Source: Viscum album
Lineage: Eukaryota > Streptophyta > Magnoliopsida > Santalales > Viscaceae
Length of the DNA stretch: 64,000 nt
NCBI GenBank assembly: GCA_963277665.1
Contig: OY728125.1
Span: forward strand, 1,718,842,889-1,718,906,888
Reading direction: 5' to 3'
A program made the translations under genes and the position numbers. The stretch's first letter is position 1. Each line of letters starts with the position of its first letter. Under the pieces are notes generated by a model that saw only the letters and a list, made by a program, of their open reading frames with translations, was not told the origin of the DNA and did no database searches. This document shows positions 1-14,000 of the stretch, piece by piece.

Positions 1-1580
1 TACTCAATGAAACAAGACTTCTCAATATTTTAGGTTGTGATATGTGTTTTCTAATTTAATAAATCATGAATTATGGTGTAATAAGGACATGGGTAGTGAT
101 AAAAATCATGGATATATAGAAAAGGAATAAATGGATTAAGATGGTGTGATATTAGAATCCCGTTAAAAAACTCTATGGAATCCATAAAATAAGAACACTT
201 TTAAAGACCTAGATCATCCAATGTCCTTCATTATTCCATAATATGGTTCACATTGATAATAGTTTTCACGGAAATTATGATATAGATTACCATTGATCGT
301 AAATTAAAATTCATGACCTCATATTTGGTTACAACAAACTATTAACCATAATTTCTTAACAACCAAATGAATGGAGTTGAGTTTATTAATTTTATTCTTT
401 TAGTGAGGAGTTTCTTTATTGTGTGTTTGGGTGTAATATATGATATATTTAACTTCAATTTATAGTAGATATATTAATATATTGGGATACACTATTATCT
501 AGTATAGGTCATGATTAAATAATTATCATTTCCCACCAAATTATGTTATTGACATAAATATTTTAACTTTTTATTGGGATAATATTTAATAACGGACCTA
601 ATTTTATTACTATAATTAAGAATTCATGTATGATGATTTTTTTTAATAAATTTCTTCATAATATTCCAACATTGGATTAAGATTGATTTTTTAAAATAGG
701 GAACTTAATGAAGAAACATTCTATATTAGTATTTAATTTTATAAATAGATCAGAAGAATGAAGTAATGTAATATGTGTTTGAACTAATACATCATAAGAA
801 AACTCTTAATAATGAATGTATTCATGAAATAAATATTCTCATATTAATCATAGTAGATATTACCATGATGTATCTATATAAATGCATGTTTAGATAGATC
901 AGAATCTTCAAAAGAACCACGAGAATATGGAATATTTTTTATATGATAGACAACAAGAAGAATATTTAACAATATCTATATATAAATAAAAGATATGATG
1001 TCTCAAAATCACTTTTCATATGTAATATGGGAATGGGTGATTATTTTTTAAAATATCCCCAATATGAATAGTTATGGAAGTAAAAAAGAGATACTACAAG
1101 TATCCATTACTAATTGATCTTGCTTGAAACATCCTCTTGATTTAAAATCAAGAATGGTTTTTGATAAAATATTTTTTAAGTATAGAATGAATGAGTTTAG
1201 AAAAAGTTTACTAGTTCGACGTAACATATTGGAGATCTTTTAGAAGAAAATGAGAGGCCACATGTGTTGTGTTTCATTGATTGCACAACAAGGTAAGTGT
1301 TTAAGGTAGTAAACGAATATTGGGGGACCAATAGAAATCATTTTCAAATAAAATATGCAGGGGATTTGGAAAGGAGGACTAGTTCATAAATAGTGGTGAA
1401 CCACAAGACATTAGGAAGAAAATTCCAAATTAGTAAAAATACAATTAGAACAATAATAGAGAGTTTTTGTATGTTATTAATGTTATAGAATCTAATTATT
1501 CTATTTTTATGTTTATATAAAACTAAAATTGGGTTATATATGTTCTGTAAAAATGTATATGTCTTATAACTAAAAAATAA
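1..1580. other. AT-rich sequence, no gene recognised
   Basis: No reading frame of convincing length or family similarity is visible on either strand. The sequence is strongly AT-rich with many short A or T runs. It lies outside the E1 element that begins near 1785 and may be the flank into which E1 inserted, or an older decayed repeat. Confidence 0.5.
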
Positions 1581-2340
1581 TCAATAGATGAAGCATAATG
1601 TATCCATTCAAATTATGGAGAATTCCTTTTTTACATAAATTAGAAAGATATGATAGATGAATTCAATAATTATATGAATCTATTGGAAAGGATATGTATT
1701 TTACCTCGTTTATATAATATGATAATATATGTTATTGGAAAATAAGTAGTACTCATATTAAAATGATATTAATATGTTTGAAAATAACCTAAACCAAGAT
1801 GGGATGACATCCAACCTAACATATGACCCTATCTGAGACACAGCCTGAAGGTGTTCCCAATCCCCACGGCTAGGAACAAGTGTTGGTCATCAAAATAAAT
1901 ATTTTGAGAATTTTTTTTTCATAAACCAGGATAAAATAACTAAATTAAACAAGACATGTAAAACAAATCTCTATCATCAATAGATGAATCATAATGTATC
2001 CATTCAAATTATGGAGAATTCCCTTTTTTACATAAATTAGTAAGATCTGATAGATGAATTCAATAATTAGATGAATATATAGGAAAGGATATGTATTTTA
2101 CCTCATTTATCTTATATGATAATATATGTTATTGGAAACTATGTAGTACTCATATAAAAATGATATTAATATGTTTGAAACTAACCTAAACCAAATGGGA
2201 TTACATCCAACCTAACATATGACCTTATCTGAGACACAACCTGAAGGTGTTCCCAATCCCCATGGCTAGCCGCTATAAACTATCCAATTCAATGACAAGT
2301 AAAACCAATCTATATCAGTCAAAGGGGTAACAACCCATGA
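1581..2340. repeat. 396-bp tandem duplication across the E1 left edge
   Basis: The stretch beginning at 1581 recurs beginning at 1977, so the period is 396 bp. The two copies are nearly identical over their first 290 bases and then diverge. Each copy holds about 205 bp of flank followed by the first bases of the E1 LTR (the LTR edge is near 1785-1790 and again near 2187). The duplication therefore formed after E1 had inserted. The end of the second copy is poorly defined because the first carries extra bases near 1875-1930. Confidence 0.85.
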
Positions 2341-4003
2341 AATCTGGTTCAATAAGTTTCCTTCACTGAATCTTCTATATGATTCCCTAGAATCCCATGG
2401 TAATAGTAAATAATGAAAGGATGTGTCCCTCACACGCGTGACTCATCTTATATGTTACCACTAAACTTGCCTAATCCAAACACTGAAACCACCAATAAAA
2501 ACCCATTATCATTGGGGAATCCCCCAAATCAGTACCCATATCAAAACAATCTAGTCACAAGTGTCAACCAGGCTATCACATAACATGTTATTTTAATAAA
2601 TTTCTCAACATAGCCTATGTTCCAACCAGGCATTTACTTGCCTAAAACAACAATTCATTTCCAAAACATTTTAAAGTGATAACCAAGAAATAAATAATAA
2701 AAATTATGATACATTATAAAAATGTTTCCTAACAATTTCTTTAAAAACATAAAACACCACTTCTATGTTCCAAATTCCTTACAGGCCCTTATATATCATA
2801 TTTGATTCAATATCTTACACCACTTCAAGAAAAAGTGAAAACAGACATCATAAATTAATATTCCAAAGGGAATTCAAATCATTTAGAACCCAAAAACCTT
2901 TCCCTAAGCTAACAAATAGGCCATTATTTTGTAAATAAAATTTCAAACCAGATTTCAATTATTTGAAACTGAGGAAAATTGAGTAGAAATTGATGATTTT
3001 GAATGGAAAGTGAAAATGTTTTCAAAATTAGTTTTTGAGATTGAGAGTATTTAACTAAGATCATTATCATTTGGCTACCCATCCATGTGTGCACCTAATG
3101 CACATATATATATTATTGCATCCAATGTAAGAACAAAACTATCCCTGAAATTACCCAAATAAATTTTTAATTTAACAACACATATTCGACCCCCAACACA
3201 AAAATAAATACACAAGTGAAAATAATTAAACTTGCCAAAACCAACAAATAAGTCTCATATCACAATCAATAAATTCCATTGAAACATAACCAGCCAAAAA
3301 TATTCTAAAAATACCTAATTTCATCTAAAAATAATAATTATAAATTTAATGAAAATTTTGATTTCATAAGTATATAATCTTATTTAATGAATCACATGGA
3401 AAACCATTTTTACAAAATTTCACCGACATGAAAGCACGACAAAAATTCCAAAAAACAAATCACAAGGTAGGGAAAAACATTTATAAATTATGTCAAAACT
3501 CCCAATCATTAAATGGAATGAATCAAAAAATAAATAGATTTAAAAACCTACATCAACTTAGTGAGGATACAATGAAACATAAATGGAACAATAGGCCCCA
3601 ATGAACAATAGAAAAAATCCATATCAAATGAAAAAAAACCTAAAACATCAAACCTATAAAATAGGCTATGACCAAACATGAATACAATACGGAAAAACCA
3701 AAAAATGGTAGGATAAATAGAGGAGAGAGGGAAATGATAAATAATCACAATAACTCACCTTATATTTGAATAGAAAAACTAACAAGGGGAGAGGAACCTA
3801 TAGAAGGTGTCTCGGGAGCTACTCTCTACATCAAAAACATGAAAAAAAGAGAGTAAATCCCTAAATTAGGGTTATAACAAAAGTGGGAAAACATAGAATT
3901 TCATATTTTTAAGAATCTAGTTAATTAAAATAGTTTGGCTACATGGTATGAATATCCATGAACCCACCATTCCCCCTATACCAGAGAAGATGGGCACCCC
4001 CAT
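1785..4003 (-). repeat. E1 left (3') LTR, first segment
   Basis: This matches the right LTR at several places: 1800-1850 against 18508-18560, 2370-2460 against 19460-19560, 2940-3120 against 20030-20210, and 3545-3640 against 20630-20700. About 700 bp present in the right LTR near 18600-19330 are missing here. Similarity continues to 4003, where E2 begins, and resumes at 15669. Confidence 0.7.
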
Positions 4004-7000
4004 TATAAGGCGCCGGCCTTAAACCTTACTTAATCTTGAGTTATTACAAGATTACACATTGAGGATCTTTTCAGGTTTAGAGTTTTAGAGAATTATATCA
4101 TAAAACATTCATTACATTACACATTTAAACAATGTGGTTACATAAAAGATAGTATTCATTTTCCCATCAACGGAAACATATTTAAAATAAAACATGGATT
4201 CTTTCTTGACACTTCCATGACACTATCATCATATTATGTACCAATCCCTTGACCTGTGTAAAAATTTAAAAAACATGGGATGAGCATAAAAAGCTCAGTA
4301 AGGGTTATAAAAAGTATGGAAAGGAAACATGAGTACATATATACATATGAATGAAATCATACTTTACCCATAAAACATAAGCACTTTAACATACCTCATA
4401 AAATCATGAATAAATCATAGAAATTATAATACATAAAGGTAACTTGAGGCATTCATAACATTCTTACGTAGGGAGTAACCCTCTTGGTTACATTTGGAAT
4501 ACCCATCACAGTATATTCCCTAAATATCTTCGGAGAAACCTTAACGTTTAACTCCTTCGCGTTACCCAATGCATTGGAGAGCTATATTGGGCTCACCCAC
4601 CCATAGTTTATCACAGAAACACCTGTCTTCATAACAATGCCCAAGAACCATAACATAATAATAGAACATAACATAAGAATAAATTAAAGATAACATTCCC
4701 ACATTGCAATAACAATATAACATTTTAAGATATTGAAATAATGAATCCATTCTAAAACCCATTTTCAAAACCATTTAAAACATTTAATAAAGATATTTTT
4801 AAATCAAAGTGTCCCATACCACATTGAAGCTTTTAACATTTTAATCCATTAATATCAATATAAATAAATCCATAAAACCATTTTGAAAACATGGATATTA
4901 ATTATAAATATTTACATGAAAAAATCATTAAAACATTTAAAATGATATTTTTGTTAAAGGGTTTTTAACAAAATGAAAGACACTTGAATACAATAATTGA
5001 GGGATAAAATTTAATAAAATCTTTATAATATCATGATAATAAAGGGATTCATGATATAATATTCCAAAGGATAGTATATACACCATATAAGAGTGAACTG
5101 GTGCATAATAACAATGAAGTCTTAATAGAAATGTAAAATGAGATGAAATCCATTATAAAGAAGGTATCCTTAAATTAAGGATAAATCAATCTCATAATTA
5201 TGTGGGACAAATATAAAAACACCCAATATACATGGATATTAAGTGTAAAATAATCAAAGGCCATTCACACAAATTCAAAGGATGACATATTCAATAACTA
5301 CATGTTGAACCCAAAGAAATCGAAATTGGGTTAAGAAGTTCCCTTGACAGCCTAACGACGTCACATAAAATTTTAGAAAAAATGTTGATGAGAGAGATAA
5401 ATGGTATCTCATCACTTGGACATAAAATTTTCGGAAATAAGGATATATAAGAACATATCCTCACATAATAAGATGAAAATTAAATGACATAACCAAAGAA
5501 CTCTTTTAAAAATAGGAGGGTGAAAGGTCCCCTTACCGATTTGGGTAACTTTCGAAATGTACACCCCATGAAAGAAGGACTATACAACATTGATGTAAAT
5601 AATCATAAAGGAAATTATGTTACACAAATATTAGAATAATGTAAAGTACATACACCACTCAAAAGGAAATATTGGCAAATGTAGCATGAATCTCACGAAA
5701 ACACAAAGTGAGATAAAAAGCCCCTTATGAAATTTCGCCAGCCTAACGGTGCCAATTATAATATCCAAAAATGGATTTATGAGATCAATTAGGGTCTCTC
5801 ATAATATTAACATAAAAATTACAAAATTAGGAATATAAAATAACATCCACAAACATAATAAATATGAACTTAAAAGAAATGACATAAAAGAGAGTACTTA
5901 AAAAGGAAGAGAGAGGTAGAATCCCTTACCTCGGGTCCGACTTGATTCGATCATTCTTTAACCTCATGAATAATAAAATTGAGTTAATTTCTACTTGCTT
6001 GAGAACCTTTTTCAATTTCATTATTCCATTTATATCACTTACTACCATTCTATGAACACTATGTAATTATTTAAGTTAATAATGGTCGTTTTGTAGATCA
6101 TTGCTACTTGAGTAAAAAAATAAACTCATTATAATTACAATTGGTTCATGTGGTAAAATATATATTATATCCATAATTATATTAATTATTTAGATATCAT
6201 ATATATAATATATATCCATTATATACATGCATTTATAATGTAACATAATATTTAGAGGTAAGAAATGAAATGCACCGTTCATGGAGATGGTAAGCCGTAC
6301 GTACACATGAATGCTACTTCCATTTCTATTTATTATTTAATGGAATTAAAAAATAATGATACATAATAGAATTATAATTCCAGTATGTTATCATATAAAA
6401 TATCAAGAAATTTATCCTTGATACGTACCACATATGGTGTTAACGAATCAAATCACTTTGAGGGGGCGGTAGTCCGCACCTCCTAAAATGAAGATATTGC
6501 GTTTAACCATAATGGAAACCATAAAGTTATGTCATAAATGAAATATACAAAAGCTTAACTAAAACATAAACATATTATACATCATATATAAATATAGTTA
6601 CATCTTAATGGCCAACATTGCTAGTGTTAAAAGAATATTGAACAATCAACGTTTCGTGAGGCAGAAATTCACCATCCACGGAAACAGTATGTCCTTTAAC
6701 CATTAGATATAGTTGTCTGTAAGTGTAGCTCGAATAATTATTATAAAAACATCCTAGAATATTAATCATACTGGAGTTGTTACAAAGGAAATGAATAAAA
6801 AGAGTTTAGGGGGTTGGACAAAAAAATAAAACAAAAGAACACAAGTGGAGACATTACCTTAAAATCGGGTATCTCTCTTTGATTTGAGATCAAAGGCTTC
6901 CTTGCGAAGTCTTCTGCCCAAAGTGAGGCTTCTAGGAGTAATATAGGGATGTTTAGAGACAAAATGATCAGGGGTTGGCCGAGCCAAAGTCTTGAGAGAT

Positions 7001-8647
7001 GTGGGTAAGGTGGTAGAGGTGGGGCCTTTTATAAGAGGAGACGAGGGGCACTCTTGGAAAGTTACAAAATGTTACTTTATTTTCAAATGAGCTTCAGATT
7101 TTAAATGTCCAACATTGATTTATTTACAATATAAGGTGGTAAGGGTTTTAAATATACTCATCCAATAGGTCTTTGACAATTTTAAGTTATAGTTTTGACA
7201 TTATCTTTTCATTTTATTTAAATCCTTTACTAATGAGGTAATCGCTGCATCATCATGATGTCAATAATAATTTACTTTATTTAATGTCTAAAAATTATGA
7301 AAAAAATATCATGATGTAGGAAAGCTTTTTATATTTCTAATGAATATTTATAGTAAAAAATATGACTTGTTTACCCCCATTTAATTTTTTTTAGTAAAAC
7401 AACTCATGCTTGGGACATTTTTATTTTAACTTTAAATAAAAAGTTATTTATGTCATTTTCCAACAAAAGTGGCTCCATGGGGTCCCTAAGTTGACCCATG
7501 GATTTTATTAGTCTGCCATGACACATCCAATGATGGTAGGACATCTGTCTAGGTCATTTCATATTATTAAAACATTATTTTTCCCTTAAATTACACTAAT
7601 TACCTCTAATCGCGATTAAAAACTTAAAAGATACTATTCACCAAAAAATAATTTTAATCCCATTGAACCACATTTTACATCCTAATGACAAACATTTATG
7701 TTGGATTTTTGAAACTCAAATCACAGAAGTGGTAAAGATTCATTTAAACCAAAAATCAAATTTTAAACTACCACTTAGTGGTTTCACTATTCATCAAAAA
7801 TTGAAGTTTTTCAGAAAAATACCAAAAATTTACCCTAAGCTATATTTGACATTCTGAATTCAAAAATGATGTCTATTTTATAAAATTTAAAACATATATG
7901 CTTCATTAATTAATGTAATAATTAATTCCCGTTTTCAAAACAAATAGCGTGTTTTTAAGAAACAATATGTATTAAAAGATTGACACTAGTTTATGTCTAA
8001 TTTCAAAGTGAAATTAATTACAATGACCACCATCAGATTAAATGGTAAAAATATATTATAAATACACATTAATATAAATTAAAAATATAATCTATCCATA
8101 TAAATAAATGAGATTAAAAGGAGGTTTTGAATTAAAATGCAACATTTTCAATAAAAATGATCTTTATCGGAAAAATAACGAAATTTTACACAAAGTAAAT
8201 TTTGATGTCCAGATTCTAAAGAAGGATTTTATTTTGTCAAATACAACATATAAATTTGTCAGAAGTATATTTAAAAATATTTCTCCATCAAAAGTCAGTT
8301 AATTGACCTTTTAAAAAATATTAGAAGATTTATGCTTAAAATTGGATTCATTTTCATTTTAAGCCTCCAAAATTTATTGGATAAAAGTAAAAATATTTGA
8401 CAAACATATATAATCATTTTGTAGTTAGTTCTATTCATTCCCGCCATTAAAACGGCTAGGCGTTAACTACCTTTTAAACTAATATTATTTTATTATTAGA
8501 GTGCAACTTATGATTTCAAAGAAACTCGTTCTTGCGTATTGGGTATGCCCTCGAGCATAGCATTCCATTTAAAGTAATATTAATATTTTTTCAAAAATAT
8601 GGATAAATATGAAAATTTCATATTATTTATTTACCTGGGGTGTTACA
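4004..8647 (-). repeat. E2 3' LTR (left copy)
   Basis: It aligns end to end with 11023-15668. A segment near 6271-6317 contains a CpG cluster that has partly decayed to TpG/CpA relative to the right copy. Near 4282-4296 the minus strand reads ACTGAGC, a short A/T loop, then GCTCATCC, a small hairpin also seen in other form in E6. It contains the minus-strand TATA box at 7023-7038. Confidence 0.9.
7023..7038 (-). promoter_or_regulatory. TATA box of E2, left LTR
   Basis: The minus strand reads CCTCTTATAAAAGGCCCC, a strong plant TATA box. The same motif sits at the matching place in the right LTR. It lies about 1.6 kb from the LTR 5' edge, which would make U3 about 1.6 kb and the transcribed R plus U5 part about 3 kb. 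Confidence 0.65.
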
Positions 8648-8661
8648 TCCTTCTCCCCTTT
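8648..8661 (-). other. E2 polypurine tract
   Basis: The minus strand reads AAAGGGGAGAAGGA directly before the TGTAACACCCC start of the 3' LTR. A polypurine tract at this place primes plus-strand DNA synthesis in LTR elements. Its position fixes both the LTR edge and the minus orientation. Confidence 0.85.
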
Positions 8662-10226
8662 GGGGAATTGCGTCCTCACAATTTTAAAATTTGGCTTGGA
8701 AGCTTCATTGAAAATCCCACATCGGAACAAGAGTCGGTAAAACTATCACTTTAAAAGAATGGGAGAGAAGTACAAATGTCACCCGAGTTAACCCATACTA
8801 GGATTCCAATTATGAAAATACGGATATGGAGGAAAAAACAAAGGGTCATGTTCTAATGGAGAGTGATAGTAAACATGTCTAGGATAAAGTTATCAATAAG
8901 GAAAACACAAACTTGTGATGGGTTAAACGGTATTTGATTTCCCAATATGAAAAATTAACAGACAAAATTTTTCTTTTTAGTTACTTTTCATTGAGGAATT
9001 TATTTTTGAGCATAACTAAAACATTAGGAAGAATACTTAATTGTCAAGTTGACTTTCAACTTTTACTAGATTTCATACATGAACTCATATTTTCTCCAAA
9101 AGTTGAGTATTTAGGATGACTTTTTCACATTAAGAGAGCTATAATCAACTTCTAGAGAATCACCTAATCCACAAAAGAGAAATATATACTTCCCATGTCT
9201 TTAGACCTTAACCAAAACTAAAACCAAAAAGGTTAGTATGAGATCAGATAATACCCAAAAAGGATAATCCATTATAAAAAATCTATTCTTAATCTCCAAA
9301 ATTTGTCAAAAAAAACCCAAAGTTAAACAAAGACCATTCAATAAACATCTATCCATAGAATTATACAAAGTAAACCAAACTAAGATTGAAACCCAATTCT
9401 CTGATGGATTTAATCACATAGTCTCCTAAGATAAATTTTTACATTTTTCTCCAAAATAGCATCAGTTACTCTTACAGTCTCCTACTGAAAAGTAATTAAC
9501 CTAATCACATAACCTCCATGATAGGCTAAGCATTCAATTGATAACAAAACATCAACATACTCTTAATTCATAAAATCATATAACTAAAAAGAATCAGTCA
9601 AACTAACTAGGGACTTCACGTAGTCCATTGGTAGGTGATAAATACCTATTGCACTTTGGTAGTGGGTTTAATTCCCGCAGCATCATCCGACGTGACGGGT
9701 TGTTACACGGTCTGCATGTTGTCCCTTTTCAAAAACTATATAATTTTATAACATTCTTCAAAGAGAGACAAATTCATCAAAAATAACCATAACATATTTT
9801 AACCACAAAGGTTATCTGATAACTTCCATTTTGCAACCCAAAATGTATTAACTAGTAATTGCCTCGAATTCAAGGATCATATAAAACCAAATGGTTTTTT
9901 ATAACTATATCCACAAAAGAAAGGATAATATTTCCATGAATAAAATTTTCATATATCAAACATTAGGGGTACTATAAAAAGTCTTCTAATGTAACCCCAT
10001 CCTCAAAAGAGACTTAATACATATAATAATTTCACCATCCTAAAATCTACCATAACTCTTGAATCCCTTATATAATGACTTCTTACTCATTCAAAATTAT
10101 TCATGATCCATTAGCCATTCCTTTTCAACTTATTCTGAAATACTACATTCCTATAAACAAAATCATGAATCACATACTAATATTCCAATAATAGGAAAAC
10201 ATATGTTAAGAAATAATTCATACCTT
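8662..10226 (-). other. E2 internal region without recognisable coding
   Basis: This is the place where an autonomous relative would carry pol. I see no protease, reverse transcriptase, RNase H or integrase motif on either strand. It contains the SINE-like piece at 9606-9720. The remaining sequence is AT-rich and unassigned. Confidence 0.6.
9606..9720 (+). repeat. tRNA-derived SINE-like remnant
   Basis: A polymerase III A-box-like motif TAGTCCATTGG (9621-9631) is followed 33 bases later by a B-box-like motif GGTTTAATTCC (9665-9675). These resemble the tRNA D-arm and T-arm consensus; the B-box differences include C to T and G to A changes at its CpG. The flanks GTAGTG before and CGCAGC after the B-box also resemble tRNA-derived SINE heads. 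It does not fold as a complete tRNA by inspection. The 3' end and any tail are not defined, so the end coordinate is approximate. Confidence 0.5.
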
Positions 10227-10791
10227 TCATTCTTCATTTTCAGTTTCTTCATCCTCAATCAGAATGGCATTAGGTATTGGTAAATGAATATTTGTACGAT
10301 CCTGGTGACCCCATTCCAGAAACATCTTCGTAGGACATGTGTTTTCATAATGACCATGCACACCACATTTAAAACATTCAATTGATCCTTCATAAAGAAC
10401 TTCTTTCCCTTTCCTAGAGTCAACTAGATGCTTCCTTTTTTCCATGGCAGGTTCTTGCTTTATGACCTTCATTTCCACATCTATAGCATCTTTCTGTCCC
10501 ATTGAAACATTTTACTATGTGTTTCTTTCCACATATTTGACACATAGGTTTTGGAACATACTTACCTTTATGATTATTTCCGGAACTTTCGTAGGGATTT
10601 GTTTCTCGCATATACGATGCCTTATAAAAATCACTAAGGTTCAGGTGGTCAATCATGACTCCAGATAGTTGGTTGTGGATAACCACAAGAATTATCATTT
10701 CACCTCCCATATCATTCAGTTGTTCCTTCATAAAACCATCACAGTTTTCTTCAAATCCACTATTACTTTGGTGCCTGCTAGATCCTTCCAT
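10227..10791 (-). pseudogene. gag-type zinc-knuckle remnant of E2
   Basis: On the minus strand an ATG at 10791 opens a 123-residue frame. It ends in two metal-binding knuckles of the plant Ty3/gypsy gag type: CQICGKKHIVKC (C-x2-C-x3-H-x3-C) and CYRCGNEGHKARTC (C-x2-C-x4-H-x4-C). A second frame from 10502 to 10227, shifted and overlapping, carries a third knuckle, CFKCGVHGHYENTC, then an acidic tail. Knuckles of this kind bind RNA during packaging. The upstream capsid region of a normal gag is absent: only about 60 residues of unassigned sequence precede the knuckles. Either one frameshift near 10430-10440 split a single protein, or two small proteins exist; the first is more likely. The start lies about 220 bp after the primer site. 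Confidence 0.75.
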
Positions 10792-11008
10792 TTACTAAAA
10801 CCAAAAAGGTCAGTGTGAGTATATCAGTAAAATCATCAAATAAAAAAGAGGAAGATAAAGGCCAAGATATACTAATCCAAGATATCTCAAACCCATTCAA
10901 CATTTCAAAAAAACGATGACTCCATATAATATACTAACCATTGTGGTTATACACAACTTGTCACTTTTTCTTAAAAAACACTCTAACCTCTAAAAGTATC
11001 TAAACCGA

Positions 11009-11020
11009 CCTGTGATACCA
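11009..11020 (-). other. E2 primer-binding site (tRNA-Met)
   Basis: The minus strand reads TTGGTATCACAGG, close to TGGTATCAGAGC, the usual plant retroelement site that pairs with the 3' end of initiator tRNA-Met. It begins two bases after the end of the 5' LTR at 11023. Confidence 0.85.
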
Positions 11021-11022
11021 AC

Positions 11023-14000
11023 TATAAGGCCCCGGACTTAAACCTTACTTAATAATGAGTTATTATAAGATTACACATTGAGGATCTTTTCAGGTTTAGA
11101 GTTTTATAGAATTAGATCATAATACTTGCATTACATTCCACATTTAAACAATGTGGTTACATAAAATATAGTATTCATTTTCTCATCAATGGAAACATAT
11201 TTAAAATAAAACATGGATTCTTCCATGACACTTCCTTGAAAATATCATCATATCATGCACCAATCCCTTAACCTGTGAAAAAATTTCAAAAACATAGGAT
11301 GAGCATAAAAAGCGTAGTAAGGGTTATAAAAAGTATGGAAAGGAATCATGAGTACATATATACATAAGAATGAAATCATACTTTACCCATAAAACATAAG
11401 CACTTTAACATACCTCATAAAATCATGAATAAATCATAGAAATCATTATACATAAAGGTAACTTGAGGCACTCCTAACATTCTTATGTAGGGAGTAACCC
11501 TCTTTGTTACGTTTGGAATACCCATCATAGTATATTCCCTAAATCTCATCAGAGAAACCTCAACGTTTAACTCCTTCGCATTACCCAATGCATTATAGAG
11601 CTATATCAGGCTCACCCGCCCTTGGTTTATCATGAAACCACCCGTCTTCATAACAATGCCCAAGAACCATAACATAATCATAGCACATAACATAATCATA
11701 AAGGAAAGATAACATTCCCACATTGCAATAACAATATAACATTTTGTGATATTGAAATAATGAATCCATTCTAAAAACCATTTTCAAAACCATTTAAAAC
11801 ATTTAATAAAGATATTTTTAAATCAAAGTGTCCCATACCACATTAAAGATTTTAACATTTTAAACCATTAATATCCATATAAATAAATCCTCAAAACCAT
11901 TTTGAAAACATGGATATTAATGAGAAATATTTACAAGAATAAATCATTAAAACAATTAAAATGATATTTTAGTTAAAGGGGTTTTAACAAAATGAGAGAC
12001 ACTTGAATACAATAATTGAGGGATAAAATTTAATAAAAATTTTATAATATAATGAGAATAAAGGGATTCATGATATAATATTCCAAAGGACAGTATATAA
12101 ACCATATAAGAGTGAACTGGTGCATAACAACAATGAAGTCTTAATAGAAATGTAAAATGAGATGAAATCCATTATAAGGAAGGTATCCTTAAATTAAGGA
12201 TAAATCAATCTCTTAATTATGTGTGAAAAATATAAATACACCCAATATAAGTGGATATTAAATGTAAAATAATCAATGGTCATTCACACATTTTCAAAGA
12301 ATGACATATTCAATAACTACATGTTGTACCCAAAGAAATCGAAATTGGGTTAAGAAGTTCCACTGATAGCCTAACGACGTCACATATAATTTTAGAAAAA
12401 GAGTTGATGAGAGAGATAAAGGGTATCTCATGAATTGGACATAAAATTTACGGAAATGAGGATATATAAGAACATATCCTCACATAATAAGATGGAAATT
12501 GAAAGACATAACAAAAAAAGTCTTTTAAAAAGAGGAGGGTGAAAGGTCCCCTTACCGATTTGGGTAACTTTCGAAACGTACACCCCATGAAAGAAGGACT
12601 ATAAAACATTGATGTAATAATCATAAAAGAAAGTATGTTACACAAAGAGTAGAATAATGGACAGTACATACACCACTCAAAAGGAAATATTGGCAAATAT
12701 AGCATGAATCTCACGAAAACACAAAGTGAGATAAAAATCCCCTTATGAAATTTCGGCAGCCTAACATTGCCAATTAAAACTTCCAAAAATGGATTTATGA
12801 GATCAAATAGGGTCTATAACAATATGAACATAAAAAGTAAAAAATGAGTAATATAAAATAACATCCCCAATCATAAGAAAGATGAGCTTGAAATAAATGA
12901 CATAAAAGAGAGTACTTTAAAAGGAAGAGAGTGGTAGGATCCCTTACCTCGGGTTCGACTTGACTCGATCGTTCTTTAACCTCCTAAATAATAAACATGA
13001 GTTAATTTCTACTTGATTAAGAACCTTTTTCAAGTTCATTATTCCTTTTATATCACTTACTACCATTCTATGAACACTATGTAATTATTTAAGTTAATAA
13101 TGGTCGTTTTGTAGATCATTGCTACTTGAGTAAAAAAATAAACCCATTATAATTACAAGTTGTTCATGTGGTAAAATATATATTATATCCAGAATTATAT
13201 TAATTATTTAGATATCATATATATCATATATATCCATTATATACATGAATTTATAATGTAACATAACATTTACATGTAAGAAATGAAATGCACCGTTCGT
13301 GGAGACGGTAAGCCGTACGTACGCATGAACGCTACTTCCATTTCTATTTATTATTTAATGGAATTAAAACATAATGATACATAATATTATTATAATTACA
13401 GTATGGTATCATATATAATATCATTAAATTTATCCTTTATGCGTACCACATATGGTGTTAACGAATCAAAGCACTTTGAGGGGGCGGTAGTCCGCACTTC
13501 CTAAATTGAAGATATTGCGTTTAACCATAATGGAAACCATAAAGTTATGTCATAAATGAAAAATACAGAAGCTTAAGTATAACATAAACATATTATATAT
13601 AATATATAATTATAGTGACACCTTAATGGCCACCTTTGAGGGTGTTAAAAGAATATTGAACAATCATCGTTTTGTGAGGCAGAAATTCACCATCCACAGA
13701 AACAGTGTGTTCTTTAACCATTAGATGTAGGTGTGTGTAAGTGTAGCTCGAATAATTCTTATAAAAAATCCTAGTATATTAATGATACTTGAGTTGTTAA
13801 AATACTAATGAATAAAATGAGTTTATTGGGTTGGAGAAGCAAAATAAAACAAAAGAACACAAGTGAAGACATTACCTTAAAATCTGGTATCCCTCTTTGA
13901 TTTGAGCTCAAAGGCTTCTATGGGAAGACTTCTGCCCAAAGTGAGGCTTCTAGGAGTAAGAGAGGGATGTGGAGAGACCAAATGATCAGGGTTTGGCCGA

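Noticed and set aside
9606..9690. A tRNA gene
   Set aside because: A-box and B-box resemble a tRNA but both are degenerate, and no acceptor stem or anticodon arm could be drawn; a SINE remnant fits better.
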